The notes: generated by a model not told the origin, from the letters alone. A stretch of 49,505 nucleotides of DNA from Methylobacterium gregans (GCF_022179245.1 NZ_BPQM01000014.1:1-49505); one strand, 5' to 3'; shown: positions 1 to 8,096, counted from the first letter of the stretch. Program-made: numbers and translations.

Positions 1-379
1 TTGTTAGAGGCTCTAAGGCCGCCAGCACGTCATGGAGGTCAACATGACCCATCTGCTCGGGTAGGGTTGCGAGCCGGTTCGTGAACTCACCGTCCACGTC
101 CTCAACCTCTCGGCTCTGCTTGCGGGTCAGGCTGTAGAACTGGTTACGGGTGATCGTGAAGAGCCACGCCTCAAGGTTCGTGCTGGGCCGAAACGACGAT
201 CGGCTGCGCCATGCCCAGAGCACCACATCCTGCACCACGTCGTCGTCGGCGGCATAGTCGCATCCTAGGGAGCGGGCGAAGCGCCGAGGCGTAGGTACAG
301 CCGCGAGCAGGCCAGCCCGAAAAGCCTCGGCATCGCGATCCTGGACCCCCGTCCATCGGCTATGGTCGTCTGGGACCAT
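1..379 (-). CDS. ECF-type RNA polymerase sigma factor (3' part off the window)
   Basis: Reading leftward from 379 the protein begins MVPDDHSRWTG and carries a sigma region 2 core (DDDVVQDVVLWAWR, then LEAWLFTITRNQFY), the core-binding and -10 recognition helix of ECF sigma factors. The frame is open to base 1, so region 4 and the stop are outside the window. A ribosome-binding sequence fully complementary to the 16S tail (GGAGGTGATCC) lies about 16 bases upstream, rather far; an in-frame GTG inside that sequence could start six codons earlier. A 7-bp inverted repeat (TATGGTC / GACCATA, 361-380) covers the start codon. No anti-sigma gene is visible on this side. Family call is secure, regulon unknown. 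Confidence 0.8.
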   Translation of the reverse strand, partial: MVPDDHSRWTGVQDRDAEAFRAGLLAAVPTPRRFARSLGCDYAADDDVVQDVVLWAWRSRSSFRPSTNLEAWLFTITRNQFYSLTRKQSREVEDVDGEFTNRLATLPEQMGHVDLHDVLAALEPLT

Positions 380-598
380 ACCAATTAACCGGATCACCTC
401 CTCCTTGCCTTCACGTACATCAAATCGCCGGCCCCAGCTGACACGTCCAGTTGCCACTAGGGTCGAGACATCACGGGTCACCCCTATCGACAGGCTCAGT
501 CAACGGCAAAGCCCGGTCGAAGGCCTAGAAACGAACGGCGCGCCGAAACCGATCCAACGACGGTTGGATCGGAATATCCGGCGGCCGAGGTTGAGCGG

Positions 599-754
599 TT
601 AGCCCTTCCTGCCCTGCTTGTAGCTCTGGATGGCGCCCTGGCACCCCGGCGAGAGCTTCGACATGTTCTTCTCGAAACACGCCTGCGTCTCGGGACCGTC
701 ATCGGGCGGGAGACCCGCGCAGAAGGTCGTGAATGCAAGCTTACGAGGCGTCGC
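599..754 (-). pseudogene. remnant of a cysteine-rich repeat exported protein
   Basis: On the minus strand a 51-residue stretch reads ...FCAGLPPDDGPETQACF then KLSPGCQGAIQSYKQG before a TAA stop. The spacing of Cys residues and the KLSPxCQ motif resemble the small cysteine-rich repeat proteins common in Rhizobiales/Methylobacterium. An in-frame TGA sits just upstream (755-757) and no start codon precedes the motif, so the signal peptide and N-terminus are missing. I read this as a decayed 3' fragment; a frameshifted gene is less likely because no signal peptide appears in the other frames upstream. Confidence 0.45.
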
Positions 755-825
755 TCAGCGAAGGATCGAAAAGCGGCTGAATGACGTTCCTTGCCGCCCA
801 TAGGGGCCAAACAGGAGGAACGCTC

Positions 826-990
826 ATGCGTGTTCGCTATCTGCTCCCGCTTGTCGGCTTGCTCGCACTCACGGCCTGCAAAGACGAGAAGAAGGCTGAA
901 GCCCCCCCGCCGCCTCCCGCTAGCACCGCACCGGCAAACCCTGGCGCTCCGGCGACCACGACAAACCCGGCTCCAGCCAACAAGCCGTAG
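826..990 (+). CDS. small putative lipoprotein
   Basis: A 54-aa protein. Residues 1-17 form a signal peptide with a lipobox (LTAC), so Cys17 or its neighbour would be lipidated after signal peptidase II cleavage; a charged stretch (KDEKKAE) and a Pro/Ala/Thr-rich low-complexity tail follow. The start at 826 was chosen because AGGAGG lies seven bases upstream; an earlier in-frame ATG at 781 lacks a ribosome site and would put extra residues before the signal peptide. No enzymatic domain; probably a short outer-membrane or periplasmic lipoprotein of the kind often found in entericidin-like size classes. Function unknown. Confidence 0.6.
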   Translation: MRVRYLLPLVGLLALTACKDEKKAEAPPPPPASTAPANPGAPATTTNPAPANKP

Positions 991-1147
991 CCAACGATCC
1001 AAAAGACTGGCGGGCCCTGGCACGGAGCCAAAGACACAGGACCCGCCAAGCGCCAATCTCCGTATCCTCAATCGAGCACCTGTCTACCTGAACGGCTCGG
1101 CTTCGTCGTAGTTGATCAAGCAGGTTCAGCGCGGATGGGGTGCTGCC

Positions 1148-1420
1148 ATGGGTGACGCTATCGGTTCTACCTTACGGACGGCTTGTGTCTTGGCGGCAGT
1201 CATTGCGCCCACCACAGCCTCAGCCTTTGGCTTCCCGGGGTGCCCAGACCTTCCTGAATACAACCGAGCTTTGGGCACTCTTCAGGGCATGACCACTTGT
1301 GGCCTAACCGTTGAGGAGGCTCGCCGCATTGTCGCTGCTCATGACGGTCCTTCCGCCGTGCCTCAGCCAATAGCCCCCGTACAGCCCACCTATCACCCTC
1401 GCTACAGACAGCCGCGCTAG
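1148..1420 (+). CDS. small exported protein of unknown function
   Basis: A 90-aa protein with a clear Sec signal peptide (residues 1 to about 26, hydrophobic core TACVLAAVIAP, cleavage near ASA-FG). The mature part has two Cys (GCPDLP and TTCGLTV), a short motif LTVEEARRIVAAHDG and a Pro-rich, Tyr-containing tail. An in-frame TTG at 1112 would add 12 residues ahead of the signal peptide and is less likely. I do not recognise the family; localisation to periplasm or envelope is inferred from the signal peptide alone. Confidence 0.5.
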   Translation: MGDAIGSTLRTACVLAAVIAPTTASAFGFPGCPDLPEYNRALGTLQGMTTCGLTVEEARRIVAAHDGPSAVPQPIAPVQPTYHPRYRQPR

Positions 1421-1464
1421 CTTGGCCTCAGCCTTGCTCTGCCCTGCTTATGGAAGGGGCGACC

Positions 1465-1598
1465 ATGACCACCGAGACCTACGCTCTGTTCTGCCAGAAG
1501 GACCACACAGCACCTGGACCACCCTGGCCATCGTACTGGCGACCGGCCTTGCCATCGGCGTTGCGCTGTCGATCGTGGCTTCTCTCGTTCCAACTTAG
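1465..1598 (+). pseudogene. possible frame-split small membrane protein
   Basis: The frame opening at ATG 1465 gives MTTETYALFCQKDH and then loses protein-like character, while the -1 frame from about 1503 reads STWTTLAIVLATGLAIGVAL followed by a short tail to TAG at 1596-1598, an excellent transmembrane helix with a polar flank. Joined by one frameshift the two halves would give a 44-residue single-pass protein. Either one base was lost or gained or neither frame is translated. Weak evidence. Confidence 0.25.
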
Positions 1599-1790
1599 CT
1601 AGGCTGATCCTCTAGGCCCTAAGCCCTCGATACCTGACCCCGGGGTCCCAGCCCTGCTTGAACGCGACACCAGGGGTACCCACCCGGGGGAAGTGCAGAA
1701 CGGCCCATATAGGGCAGGGTTCTCAGATTTTTGCGGCAAAATGGGCTGCACCCCTGGCGAACCTGATCGGTCTTGGGTGATTGCTTCGGC

Positions 1791-1889
1791 ATGTTCTTCT
1801 TTTTCTCGAACCGCTTGGGCTGCCTTGGCTCGATCCTGGTCTCGCTAGTGCTGACCCTGGTGGTGCTGGCGGTGATCCGTGGGTTCTAG
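1791..1889 (+). CDS. 32-aa single-pass membrane miniprotein
   Basis: Encodes MFFFFSNRLGCLGS followed by a continuous hydrophobic helix (ILVSLVLTLVVLAVI) and a basic RGF end. The phenylalanine run, the RLGCLGS turn and the helix are the layout of tiny hypothetical membrane proteins often annotated in actinobacteria and some proteobacteria. It is too short for most gene callers. No convincing Shine-Dalgarno precedes it (GGGTGATT at 1776 is distant). Function unknown. Confidence 0.4.
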   Translation: MFFFFSNRLGCLGSILVSLVLTLVVLAVIRGF

Positions 1890-1925
1890 CATTGGGCTTG
1901 CCACAGCGCGGGGTGACATGATGGT

Positions 1926-2162
1926 ATGGACCGCCTGCTTGTTGCACGCCTTGGGCTTACCATGAGCGAGTTCGACCGAGTTGGTATGGCTGTGCTGTGG
2001 CTCAAGCGTCACCGTGAAGAGCTGCAAACACAACTCGATATTCTGAATGGAACAGACAATAGCCGGCCTGCTCTCAAGGTTGAGGTCATTGCTGATACGG
2101 CAGTTGCCCGTGAGATAGTGCAAAATTGGATCTACGAGCTAGATATCATATTGAGCGACTGA
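1926..2162 (+). CDS. hypothetical protein, 78 aa
   Basis: A short soluble protein, mostly predicted helical, with a basic/acidic stretch LKRHREELQTQLDILNG and a C-terminal helix AREIVQNWIYELDIIL. Codon use is less GC-biased than in the rest of the window, suggesting recent arrival. The next small gene follows after 20 bases in the same direction, so the two may be co-transcribed. An internal ATG (1962) is an alternative start. No family recognised. Confidence 0.4.
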   Translation: MDRLLVARLGLTMSEFDRVGMAVLWLKRHREELQTQLDILNGTDNSRPALKVEVIADTAVAREIVQNWIYELDIILSD

Positions 2163-2182
2163 GGACGGCGTAGCTCGCAGAT

Positions 2183-2404
2183 ATGTTTCGCTATCGCATT
2201 CGCTTTATAGGTTCTGCCTTTGAGCAGATCATTCAGTCTGACGATGAGCGGGACGTAGCTATCAGATCGGAAGAGTTGCTGAGGTGTCTTCGTTCACAGG
2301 GCCTAGCTGTTCGGTGTAAGGTCGAATCTCCTGCTGGTTCGGAAGTTGTGAAGCTATCATGGTACAGACAGAACGTTCTTCTTGGGTTGGGTAGGAGTCT
2401 TTGA
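2183..2404 (+). CDS. hypothetical protein, 73 aa
   Basis: Follows the 78-aa gene by 20 bases on the same strand. The protein begins MFRYRIRFIGSAFEQI and has an acidic turn (QSDDERDVA), a helix (EELLRCLRSQG) and a C-terminal strand-like segment. Like its neighbour it uses less GC-rich codons than the surrounding genes. No signal peptide, no membrane segment and no recognised domain. Confidence 0.4.
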   Translation: MFRYRIRFIGSAFEQIIQSDDERDVAIRSEELLRCLRSQGLAVRCKVESPAGSEVVKLSWYRQNVLLGLGRSL

Positions 2405-2502
2405 CGTTCCACCATGCTCTTGCTGGACTTATCGACGTATAGTTTCCCGGCTTTACCAGATGACCAATCATTATGCTCGATAAGACGGTTAGTGATGTTA
2501 AG

Positions 2503-2733
2503 CTAACGTGTCTCAGCCTCAGTTAACATCAGTTCTTCAAGGTAGTACTGTTTTTTAACAATGGCATCACTTTCTATGTCTAACTCCTCATTATTATAAT
2601 ATATATTAGTATTATTAGTTATCTCAATGGCATCACTTTCTGTCTTGCTATTGTTATACATAATGTGTCCCCTCTTCGGGTCTCGCTTCCTGCTTACGGG
2701 GTAAAAACCCTTGGTCGTAGTGATGTCAGACAC
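2503..2733 (-). CDS. AT-rich hypothetical protein with an internal repeat
   Basis: From a GTG at 2733 this frame encodes 76 residues. The first third (MSDITTTKGFYPVSRKRDPK) uses GC-rich codons; the rest is rich in Asn, Tyr, Ile and Glu and comes from the most AT-rich DNA in the window. The heptapeptide ESDAI occurs twice, matching a 17-bp direct repeat in the DNA. No ribosome site is evident. It may be a chance frame through foreign AT-rich DNA, so existence is uncertain. Confidence 0.3.
   Translation of the reverse strand: MSDITTTKGFYPVSRKRDPKRGHIMYNNSKTESDAIEITNNTNIYYNNEELDIESDAIVKKQYYLEELMLTEAETR
2559..2641. repeat. 17-bp direct repeat in an AT-rich patch
   Basis: The 17-mer CAATGGCATCACTTTCT occurs at 2559-2575 and again exactly at 2625-2641, 66 bases apart. 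The DNA between them is almost pure A/T with runs of TATTA and ATATAT. The surrounding window is GC-rich, so this block is compositionally foreign. Confidence 0.8.
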
Positions 2734-2759
2734 TTAGCAAGGCGTCTTGCGAACTGGGG

Positions 2760-2969
2760 TTAGGCAAGGTGTCTTACTCCAGAAGGACCGATGTCAGGGC
2801 CAAGAGTTCCGGGGGTTGTCTCTTCCGGTGTGAGAGGGATGGGCGGGAGAGCCTGTTGAATGGGTGTCTGACCAAGGATGTCATCCATGATCCGCAGGAG
2901 GTCCCGCCTAAGATTCAGGCATGTGTGCCACCGATCGAGTCCGTTGAGTGGCAGAGTTACTGCTTGCAC
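2760..2969 (-). CDS. possible small hypothetical protein, 69 aa
   Basis: Starting with GTG at 2969, the frame encodes a helical N-terminal part (LRRDLLRIMDDILGQ) and a Pro/Thr/Gly-rich tail. It has no recognisable ribosome site or family and is listed only because both its composition and its third-position bias are compatible with coding. Confidence 0.25.
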   Translation of the reverse strand: MQAVTLPLNGLDRWHTCLNLRRDLLRIMDDILGQTPIQQALPPIPLTPEETTPGTLGPDIGPSGVRHLA

Positions 2970-3310
2970 TGAAACCTATAATCAGACGCGGCGCTTTCAA
3001 AGGTTGAATGTGCGCTTCGGATTCGTTTGAAATTGAACGCACACTCGTCATTTCCTTGGCTGTTGCCTGCACATCCGGCATGTCGCTTCAGTTCGCTCGC
3101 TACGTTGCTGATGGCCGAATTGTATGAGCTGATCGCATGTGAACAGTCTGCTGCTGCTGGTCCAGCTCAGACTAGGTAAATGGCGACGAGGTATTTGCGC
3201 ATAGTTCAAGCCAATAATGTGTTGTGGGATGGGGTCAGGGTTGTTAGGCGACCAGCATATTCAGCAAGGCTGGTGCGACATCAAGCCTGAGGCTGCTCAT
3301 TGGTTGGCGG
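2970..3310. other. gene-free stretch downstream of the integrase
   Basis: About 340 bases with no convincing gene on either strand. GC content is lower than in the flanks. It lies just past the 3' end of the integrase and would be a natural place for an attachment site, but I find no tRNA or repeated core shared with the DNA upstream of the integrase. Confidence 0.4.
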
Positions 3311-4303
3311 CTATGTGGACGCTCTTGCCAGCTTCTCTGCGACAGCTTCTGGCCTGAGATGGTTGTACCGCATGAGCATCCGCGTATCCCGGTGCCCACT
3401 CATCAGCGCCACCTCAGGCACACTCAGGCCGGCCTCGAAGAACCGGCTCACCGCCTCATGCCGTAGGTCGTGGAAGCGTAGCTCTGGCAATCCTGCTCTG
3501 ATCCTGAGCCGTTCCCAGGCCAATCGAACGGCATTGCCGCTGACCGGGAAGACCCTTGGGTTGGTCCTCGGGAGACCCTTCAGGACAGCAAGAGCCCTAG
3601 GGGTAAGCGCCACCGTCCTAGCGTAACCGTTCTTGGTGATTGGGAGGTGAGCCGTGCGCCGCTCAAGGCTGACGTTGGACCATTGCAGGCTGAGGAGTTC
3701 ACCGCGCCGCATCCCGGTCTCGACGGCAAGCTCGACCAAGGGCCGCAGGTACCACGCATGGGCCGAACCGATGGCGGCACTCAGCTTCTGACCGTCGTCC
3801 TGCTCAAGCCGTCTGTCGCGGGCCTTGGATGGTTCAGGCAGGGTGATGCTCAGGACCGGATTAGCGCTGAGAGGAGCATCCCACTCCCGCATCGCCAGGG
3901 TCAGGCAGTGCCGCAGGATGGTCAACTCCCGCCTTACTGAGTCGCCACTAACGGCAGATAGCCGATCATCCCGGTACCTCGCCACCAGGGTAGGGGAGAG
4001 CTTCGCCAGTGGGGCCTTGGTTAGGGAGTGAGCCAGAAGGGTCTTGATCCGGGACTTCTCGAAGCGTGCCCCTCGCTTGGCCGGTGTGACCGTCTCCTCG
4101 TATCGCTTCAGGAGATCGCCCACGGTGAGGCTTGATGCCTGCCGATGGCTGACCGGGAGTTCAGCCCGTTCAATCGCCCGCTCCTTGTCCCTCGCCCAGG
4201 ACAGCGCATCAGCCTTGGTGCTGAATGATTTGGAGATTGCCGGGAAGCCGTCACGCCTGACCTGAGCCTGCCAGGAGGAGCCCCGCTTTCGTATCGTCGC
4301 CAT
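3311..4303 (-). CDS. tyrosine recombinase / phage-type integrase
   Basis: A 330-aa site-specific recombinase that would cut and rejoin DNA through a 3'-phosphotyrosine intermediate. The N-terminal part (MATIRKRGSSWQAQVRR) is the Arm-binding-type domain, followed by a SAM-like core-binding domain (about 55-150) and a catalytic domain with Arg200 (GMRRGELLSL), Lys224, the HDLRH box (His278, Arg281), His304 (GHRDTR) and the nucleophile Tyr313. All catalytic residues are present, so it should be active. The ATG at 4303 begins the conserved arm domain; an upstream GTG (4330) adds nine residues. The element it mobilises is not defined: no tRNA or flanking direct repeat is visible nearby. Confidence 0.9.
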   Translation of the reverse strand: MATIRKRGSSWQAQVRRDGFPAISKSFSTKADALSWARDKERAIERAELPVSHRQASSLTVGDLLKRYEETVTPAKRGARFEKSRIKTLLAHSLTKAPLAKLSPTLVARYRDDRLSAVSGDSVRRELTILRHCLTLAMREWDAPLSANPVLSITLPEPSKARDRRLEQDDGQKLSAAIGSAHAWYLRPLVELAVETGMRRGELLSLQWSNVSLERRTAHLPITKNGYARTVALTPRALAVLKGLPRTNPRVFPVSGNAVRLAWERLRIRAGLPELRFHDLRHEAVSRFFEAGLSVPEVALMSGHRDTRMLMRYNHLRPEAVAEKLARAST

Positions 4304-5414
4304 AGGTCGCGGCCTGCGCTGCTGTGACACCAGCGTGACAGACGGACCAAACGAGAGTGATTTGCTGAGGCGAAGCCTGTGAAACCCTTTGTCTCACAGA
4401 GGCTTAGGTTCTAGGGCGTCAGATAAGGCGCGACTACCCCCTCAACGATATCAACCCTTTAGCGTCAGCGCCAGGCACTCCAAGCCCGACTTCGCGCCAA
4501 CAAAGAGCCGACTTTTACGCCTCTGCGCCATCAAACACCCGACTGCCGGTTGGCTGGGCCCACACGGCTCGAAGATCGGTCCATGAGGATGCTCAGCCGG
4601 CCGCATCAAGGCGCGCATCGATGAGCAAGCCGCCGAACCCGAAGATAGAACCTCTGTTGGCGCCAAATCGGATCTCAGCAGGCGGCAGATCGAACCATAT
4701 GGGTGCAAGTTATTGAAGGACGATAGAAAACCGCTTCAGCATCCAGCAACTGCGCCCGACAGCCACACGCCCCTATCCTCCGGCACGCCACCGACCTTGC
4801 CTCCGCGCCGACGGGACGTCGGGCTCTCCTTCCCTCGCATCCGCTCGGCAAGCTGGGTCAGCTGACGTAGGCCTGTCGACAGCGTCACAACCACCTCTTC
4901 TCTGTCGGCCATCCCCGGCCGGTCCATAACCCGGGCAGCAAATTCATGGCATCGTCCGGGGATGGCGGTTGTGCCCGGTGAGTGCGACGGCTCTGACTCC
5001 CCGCGACATGACGGCTTCCCCGGCGAACCGGCCGCCGGGCAAGGCGAAACCGTGTCGGGCCAATGGTGGCGCCCGGTCGTGGTGAAGGTGGCGGTCGATA
5101 GGGTCGATGGTGGCGTACGGTTGCTGCTTTTCCTGCCAAGTGGCTGCCAGAGCTTAGCCTTCGGCTCCCACCCTAGCGAACGAACCGTGACGCGGGTGAT
5201 CGCGGCGCCGCCCCGAGTGCTCTCGCAGCGGCGCCTGTCATCGTGCCGCGAGGTTGCATCGCGCCGGCAATCATGAGAACATAAACAGAACAATATGGAC
5301 GTCGAGCCGATTGTCCCGGTTGAAAACCATCCTGAGGTTGAATGACCGCGGGCGGGATCCGGCTGCCCTCGCTATACCGGTCGTGAGAGGAACGATGCGA
5401 CCACAGGGAGCGAG
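4304..5414. other. 1.1-kb gene-free region between integrase and NdpA-like operon
   Basis: No convincing gene. Long minus-strand frames exist (for example ending near 4736) but they have no family signature or ribosome site. At 4374-4406 an imperfect hairpin pairs AAGCCTGTGA with TCACAGAGGCTT upstream of the integrase. A candidate Tn7-like terminus starts at 4655. From about 5063 to 5115 the word GGTGGCG recurs three times. The last 130 bases lead into the NdpA-like gene and should hold its promoter; they include AT-rich ACATAAACAGAACAATAT near 5280. Confidence 0.5.
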
Positions 5415-6449
5415 ATGGCTTTTCTGACCGATGCGGAGAAGGACGCATTGTCGATCCGGCGGATGATCTTCCATGTGGTCGGCAAGGACCTCGACGAGCC
5501 GACCCTCCTGCCGGAGATCACCCCGCTCCAGGAGCCAGCCTTTTTCCTCGCGCGGGTGCGCTCGGCCCTGACCGGCAACCTGTTCGCGTTTCGCGTCGGT
5601 TCCGGCGTCGAGGCGGCGCTCCGCGGCATCGCGGGAGGCGGCGACTTCACGGCCGGGACGCAGGCATTGGCCCGGGACTTCCATACCCGGCACCGCTCCG
5701 GGACGAGCAATGGGGCGTTCCTCGTGTTCGAGCTCGGGGTCGGCACGGACGACCCGGTCTACGCGCTGGTCAAGTACGACCACGACGAGGTGGTCCGCTA
5801 CTCGCTCGGTGCCGCACAGCCTCGCCTCGAACGGCTCCAGGAGGCGTTCGTGAAGAAACCGGAAGCCATGCAGAAGATCGCCCTGGTTCGCCTGGCGCCG
5901 GGGTCGGGCGGCCATGTGATGGTCCGCGACCGCAGCAAGCGGACGCACATCTCGGAATACTTCGAGGGCTTCCTGAACGCGCGCCGCGTGAACGAGCCGG
6001 GCGACCTGTCCGGCAAGCTCGTCGAGGCCGTCAAGGTCGCCTACAAGACGCATAAGCCCGATCTGCCCGCGGACGTGCAGGCCGGCGGCGTCAACCGGCT
6101 CTACGACGTCCTGCGGCAGGGCGGCCAGCGCTACGACCCGGAAGATCGCGAGCCGCTGCTGACGGCGCTCTTCGGCGTTCTGCCGGAAGGTGCGTCGATC
6201 CGAGGGACCCTGGAGCGCCAACTGCGGGACCGCGGCGTCGCGGAGGAATCGTTCGAGATCGATCCGGAGCGCGTGCAGAAGCCTCGTAAGCGCGTGATGG
6301 AGACCCAGGAGGGCGTGGTGGTGCTGTACGACGAGGCGCATAGGCCGACCCGGACGACGATGCCCGACGGGCGGGAGAGGATTGAGATCCTGACGGCGGG
6401 GGTCCTGAGGGACGATGTCGACACCGAGAACCGTTCACGCGGCCGTTGA
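5415..6449 (+). CDS. NdpA/YejK-like nucleoid-associated protein
   Basis: A 344-aa soluble protein close to the usual length (about 335) of the 37-kDa nucleoid-associated protein family. Family-like features are the N-terminal segment with PAFFLARVRSALTGN, the central GAFLVFELGVG...YALVKYDHDE strands, a HISEYFEGFLNAR segment where the family has its conserved YF..FLG motif, and a C-terminal EGVVVLYDEAHRP strand. The start at 5415 has GGGAGCGAG just upstream. It overlaps the next gene by 35 bases, indicating translational coupling. In E. coli the family binds the nucleoid and topoisomerase IV; here its pairing with a membrane protein inside a defence cargo suggests a sensor role, which is inference. 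Confidence 0.6.
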   Translation: MAFLTDAEKDALSIRRMIFHVVGKDLDEPTLLPEITPLQEPAFFLARVRSALTGNLFAFRVGSGVEAALRGIAGGGDFTAGTQALARDFHTRHRSGTSNGAFLVFELGVGTDDPVYALVKYDHDEVVRYSLGAAQPRLERLQEAFVKKPEAMQKIALVRLAPGSGGHVMVRDRSKRTHISEYFEGFLNARRVNEPGDLSGKLVEAVKVAYKTHKPDLPADVQAGGVNRLYDVLRQGGQRYDPEDREPLLTALFGVLPEGASIRGTLERQLRDRGVAEESFEIDPERVQKPRKRVMETQEGVVVLYDEAHRPTRTTMPDGRERIEILTAGVLRDDVDTENRSRGR

Positions 6450-7842
6450 GGCGAGCCGGTCTGCACCGGGCTTCGTCGTCAACGAGGACGCCGGCCGGAT
6501 GACGGTTGCCGGGGTGCTGTCGCGGGAGGCACTGACGGCTTGGCAGGCCGTCGCCGATGCCGGCGCGCCGTGGCTGACGCTCGACTGCCTCGACGGCTCG
6601 GACGACCACGTGGCGCCGCGGGATGCACCCGACGGCGACAGGGTGCGCGTGACGCTGACCTATGCGCGCCGCGACGGAGCAGAGCACCTTTTCACGCCCG
6701 AGGGTTGGCGATCCCTGTTGCTCGATGCCGACCGCGCCTGCCGCGTTTCGGCAGTGCGCCTAGCGTTCATCAGGGCCGCCGACGGCTTCCGCACGCGCGG
6801 GCACGTCGTCGAGCCTTGGGTCGACGCCCCGGCGGTCGCCCCGGTGCCGGAACCCCGCCCGGAGGCCGGACCTAGGCGGGTCGTCCGCAGTCAATCCCCC
6901 GAACAGATGGCGCCTCCCCGGATCGAGCCCTACGTGGCCGGAGCCGCAAGGGTCGATGGTCCCGCCGCCCCGGCGTGGCGGGAGGCAGCCGGAACGATGA
7001 TCGCCCTGTCGCTGCCGAACGAGCTCTACCGCGACGGCGCCACGCCCATGGCGATGCTCGCCGGCCAGCCGCCGCGCAAGCTCATGCTGGGGGACGGCGG
7101 TCTCGGCGCGGATGGGTTCGATGCGCAGCAGGCCGCCGCGGCCTGGGTTTACCTGGAGGGTACCGACGTCGAGGTGCGGCATACCTTCCTGTCTGCCGAG
7201 CTGTCGCGGGAGTGGACCGCGGGGCAGAGCTTCCGGGCGGGGCTGCCGAAGCGGGTCGGGCCGGCCCTGGACTCGGCCCGGCTTCTGTACAAGGCGCACC
7301 TACGCGCCGGCAGCAAGGACACGTTGAAGGCCTTGTCCGATCTGCGCAAGACGCTGTCGGACGAGGTACAGAAGCTCCTCCAGCAGTCCCGCGACCTGTC
7401 CGCGGCCGTGTGGAGGGACGTGGCCGTGGCGATCGGCGCGCTCGTGGTCCGGCTCGCCATCGACGCCGCGAAAGGCGGAGGTGCCGGTGGGGCCGGCTTC
7501 GCCGGGCTGTACGCCGGCGTGGCGGCGTATGTCGGCATCTCCTACGCCGTGTCGGTCTCGACGAACCGCCGGTTCCTTGGCGTCGTCGAGGCGTCCAGGT
7601 CGGCGTGGCGCACGAAGCTCTACGGCTTTCTCGACGACGCCGATTACGACGCACTGGCCGACGGCCCGCTCGCCGGGGCTATGGCTGCCTACCGGCGCGC
7701 CGAAGGTCGAACGACGGCGGTGGTTTGGGTCGTGGTCTTCGTCATGCTGGCCGCCGCGGCCATGGAGGCGGGGTGGATCGACCAGGACGCGCTGCGCAGC
7801 TGGCTGGCGACGGCTCATGCCCGGGTGCCGGCGGCGCACTAG
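6415..7842 (+). CDS. three-TM membrane protein paired with the NdpA-like gene
   Basis: A 475-aa protein of no recognised family. Residues 1 to about 320 are soluble, with a Pro/Arg-rich linker near 140-190; a helical segment about 300-330 (LSDLRKTLSDEVQKLLQQ) leads to three hydrophobic helices near 335-350, 361-381 and 433-454. The ATG at 6415 has CTGAGGGACG before it and lies inside the upstream gene (35-base overlap), so the pair is one operon. A soluble sensor-like N-terminus with a C-terminal membrane bundle is the layout of pore-forming abortive-infection effectors; I infer such a role but see no catalytic motif. Composition matches the flanking GC-rich genes. Confidence 0.6.
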   Translation: MSTPRTVHAAVEASRSAPGFVVNEDAGRMTVAGVLSREALTAWQAVADAGAPWLTLDCLDGSDDHVAPRDAPDGDRVRVTLTYARRDGAEHLFTPEGWRSLLLDADRACRVSAVRLAFIRAADGFRTRGHVVEPWVDAPAVAPVPEPRPEAGPRRVVRSQSPEQMAPPRIEPYVAGAARVDGPAAPAWREAAGTMIALSLPNELYRDGATPMAMLAGQPPRKLMLGDGGLGADGFDAQQAAAAWVYLEGTDVEVRHTFLSAELSREWTAGQSFRAGLPKRVGPALDSARLLYKAHLRAGSKDTLKALSDLRKTLSDEVQKLLQQSRDLSAAVWRDVAVAIGALVVRLAIDAAKGGGAGGAGFAGLYAGVAAYVGISYAVSVSTNRRFLGVVEASRSAWRTKLYGFLDDADYDALADGPLAGAMAAYRRAEGRTTAVVWVVVFVMLAAAAMEAGWIDQDALRSWLATAHARVPAAH

Positions 7843-8096
7843 GTGAAGCGCGGCTGACCCGCGGGCCCGGAGCCGGCAGCCGGACCGGAGCCCGGCACCT
7901 CAAGGTCGGGCGAATGGTGCCGCCGAGTCGCAGCTTAGGTGACGGCTGATCGGGTACGTCGTGGCGTGCGGTCGGCACTTTACCGGTCAAATAACCTCCA
8001 CGGCTCACGATTTTCATGTCAGGCACCTGAGCCGGGCCCGACGCAGTCGGCTGCGGTATCGTCCGCAGCGTAGTCACGACCTGGTCCAGCCGTCGG
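7843..8096. other. gene-free gap between converging operons
   Basis: Holds no gene. The 3' ends of the NdpA-like operon and the helicase operon face each other here. A perfect hairpin (GCTGCGG, six-base loop, CCGCAGC; 8050-8069) lies 28 bases past the helicase stop codon and may stop transcription of that operon, though no T-run follows it. A short AT-richer stretch (CAAATAACC, about 7988) is of unknown meaning. Confidence 0.5.
8050..8069 (-). terminator. candidate hairpin terminator of the helicase operon
   Basis: Seven-bp perfect stem GCTGCGG/CCGCAGC with a six-base loop, 28 bases downstream of the leftward helicase stop codon. No uridine tract follows in either direction, so it may only stabilise the transcript end. 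Confidence 0.35.

Noticed and set aside
5053..5068. TGTCGGGCCAATGG as an alternative left end of the Tn7-like element
   Set aside because: It matches the right end less well than the site at 4655 (needs a gap), and the bases before it do not match the right flank. Kept only as a weaker alternative.
4736..5293. A 185-aa minus-strand frame before the NdpA-like gene
   Set aside because: No ribosome site or conserved motif, and the translation is low-complexity; the frame is probably open by chance in GC-rich DNA.
5271..6341. Long minus-strand frames opposite the NdpA-like gene
   Set aside because: These are mirror frames of a real gene with strong third-position GC; they lack start signals and family motifs.
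7860..7960. GCCGGAG/CCGGAG repeats as a terminator of the NdpA-like operon
   Set aside because: The repeats are direct, not inverted, and have no T-run.
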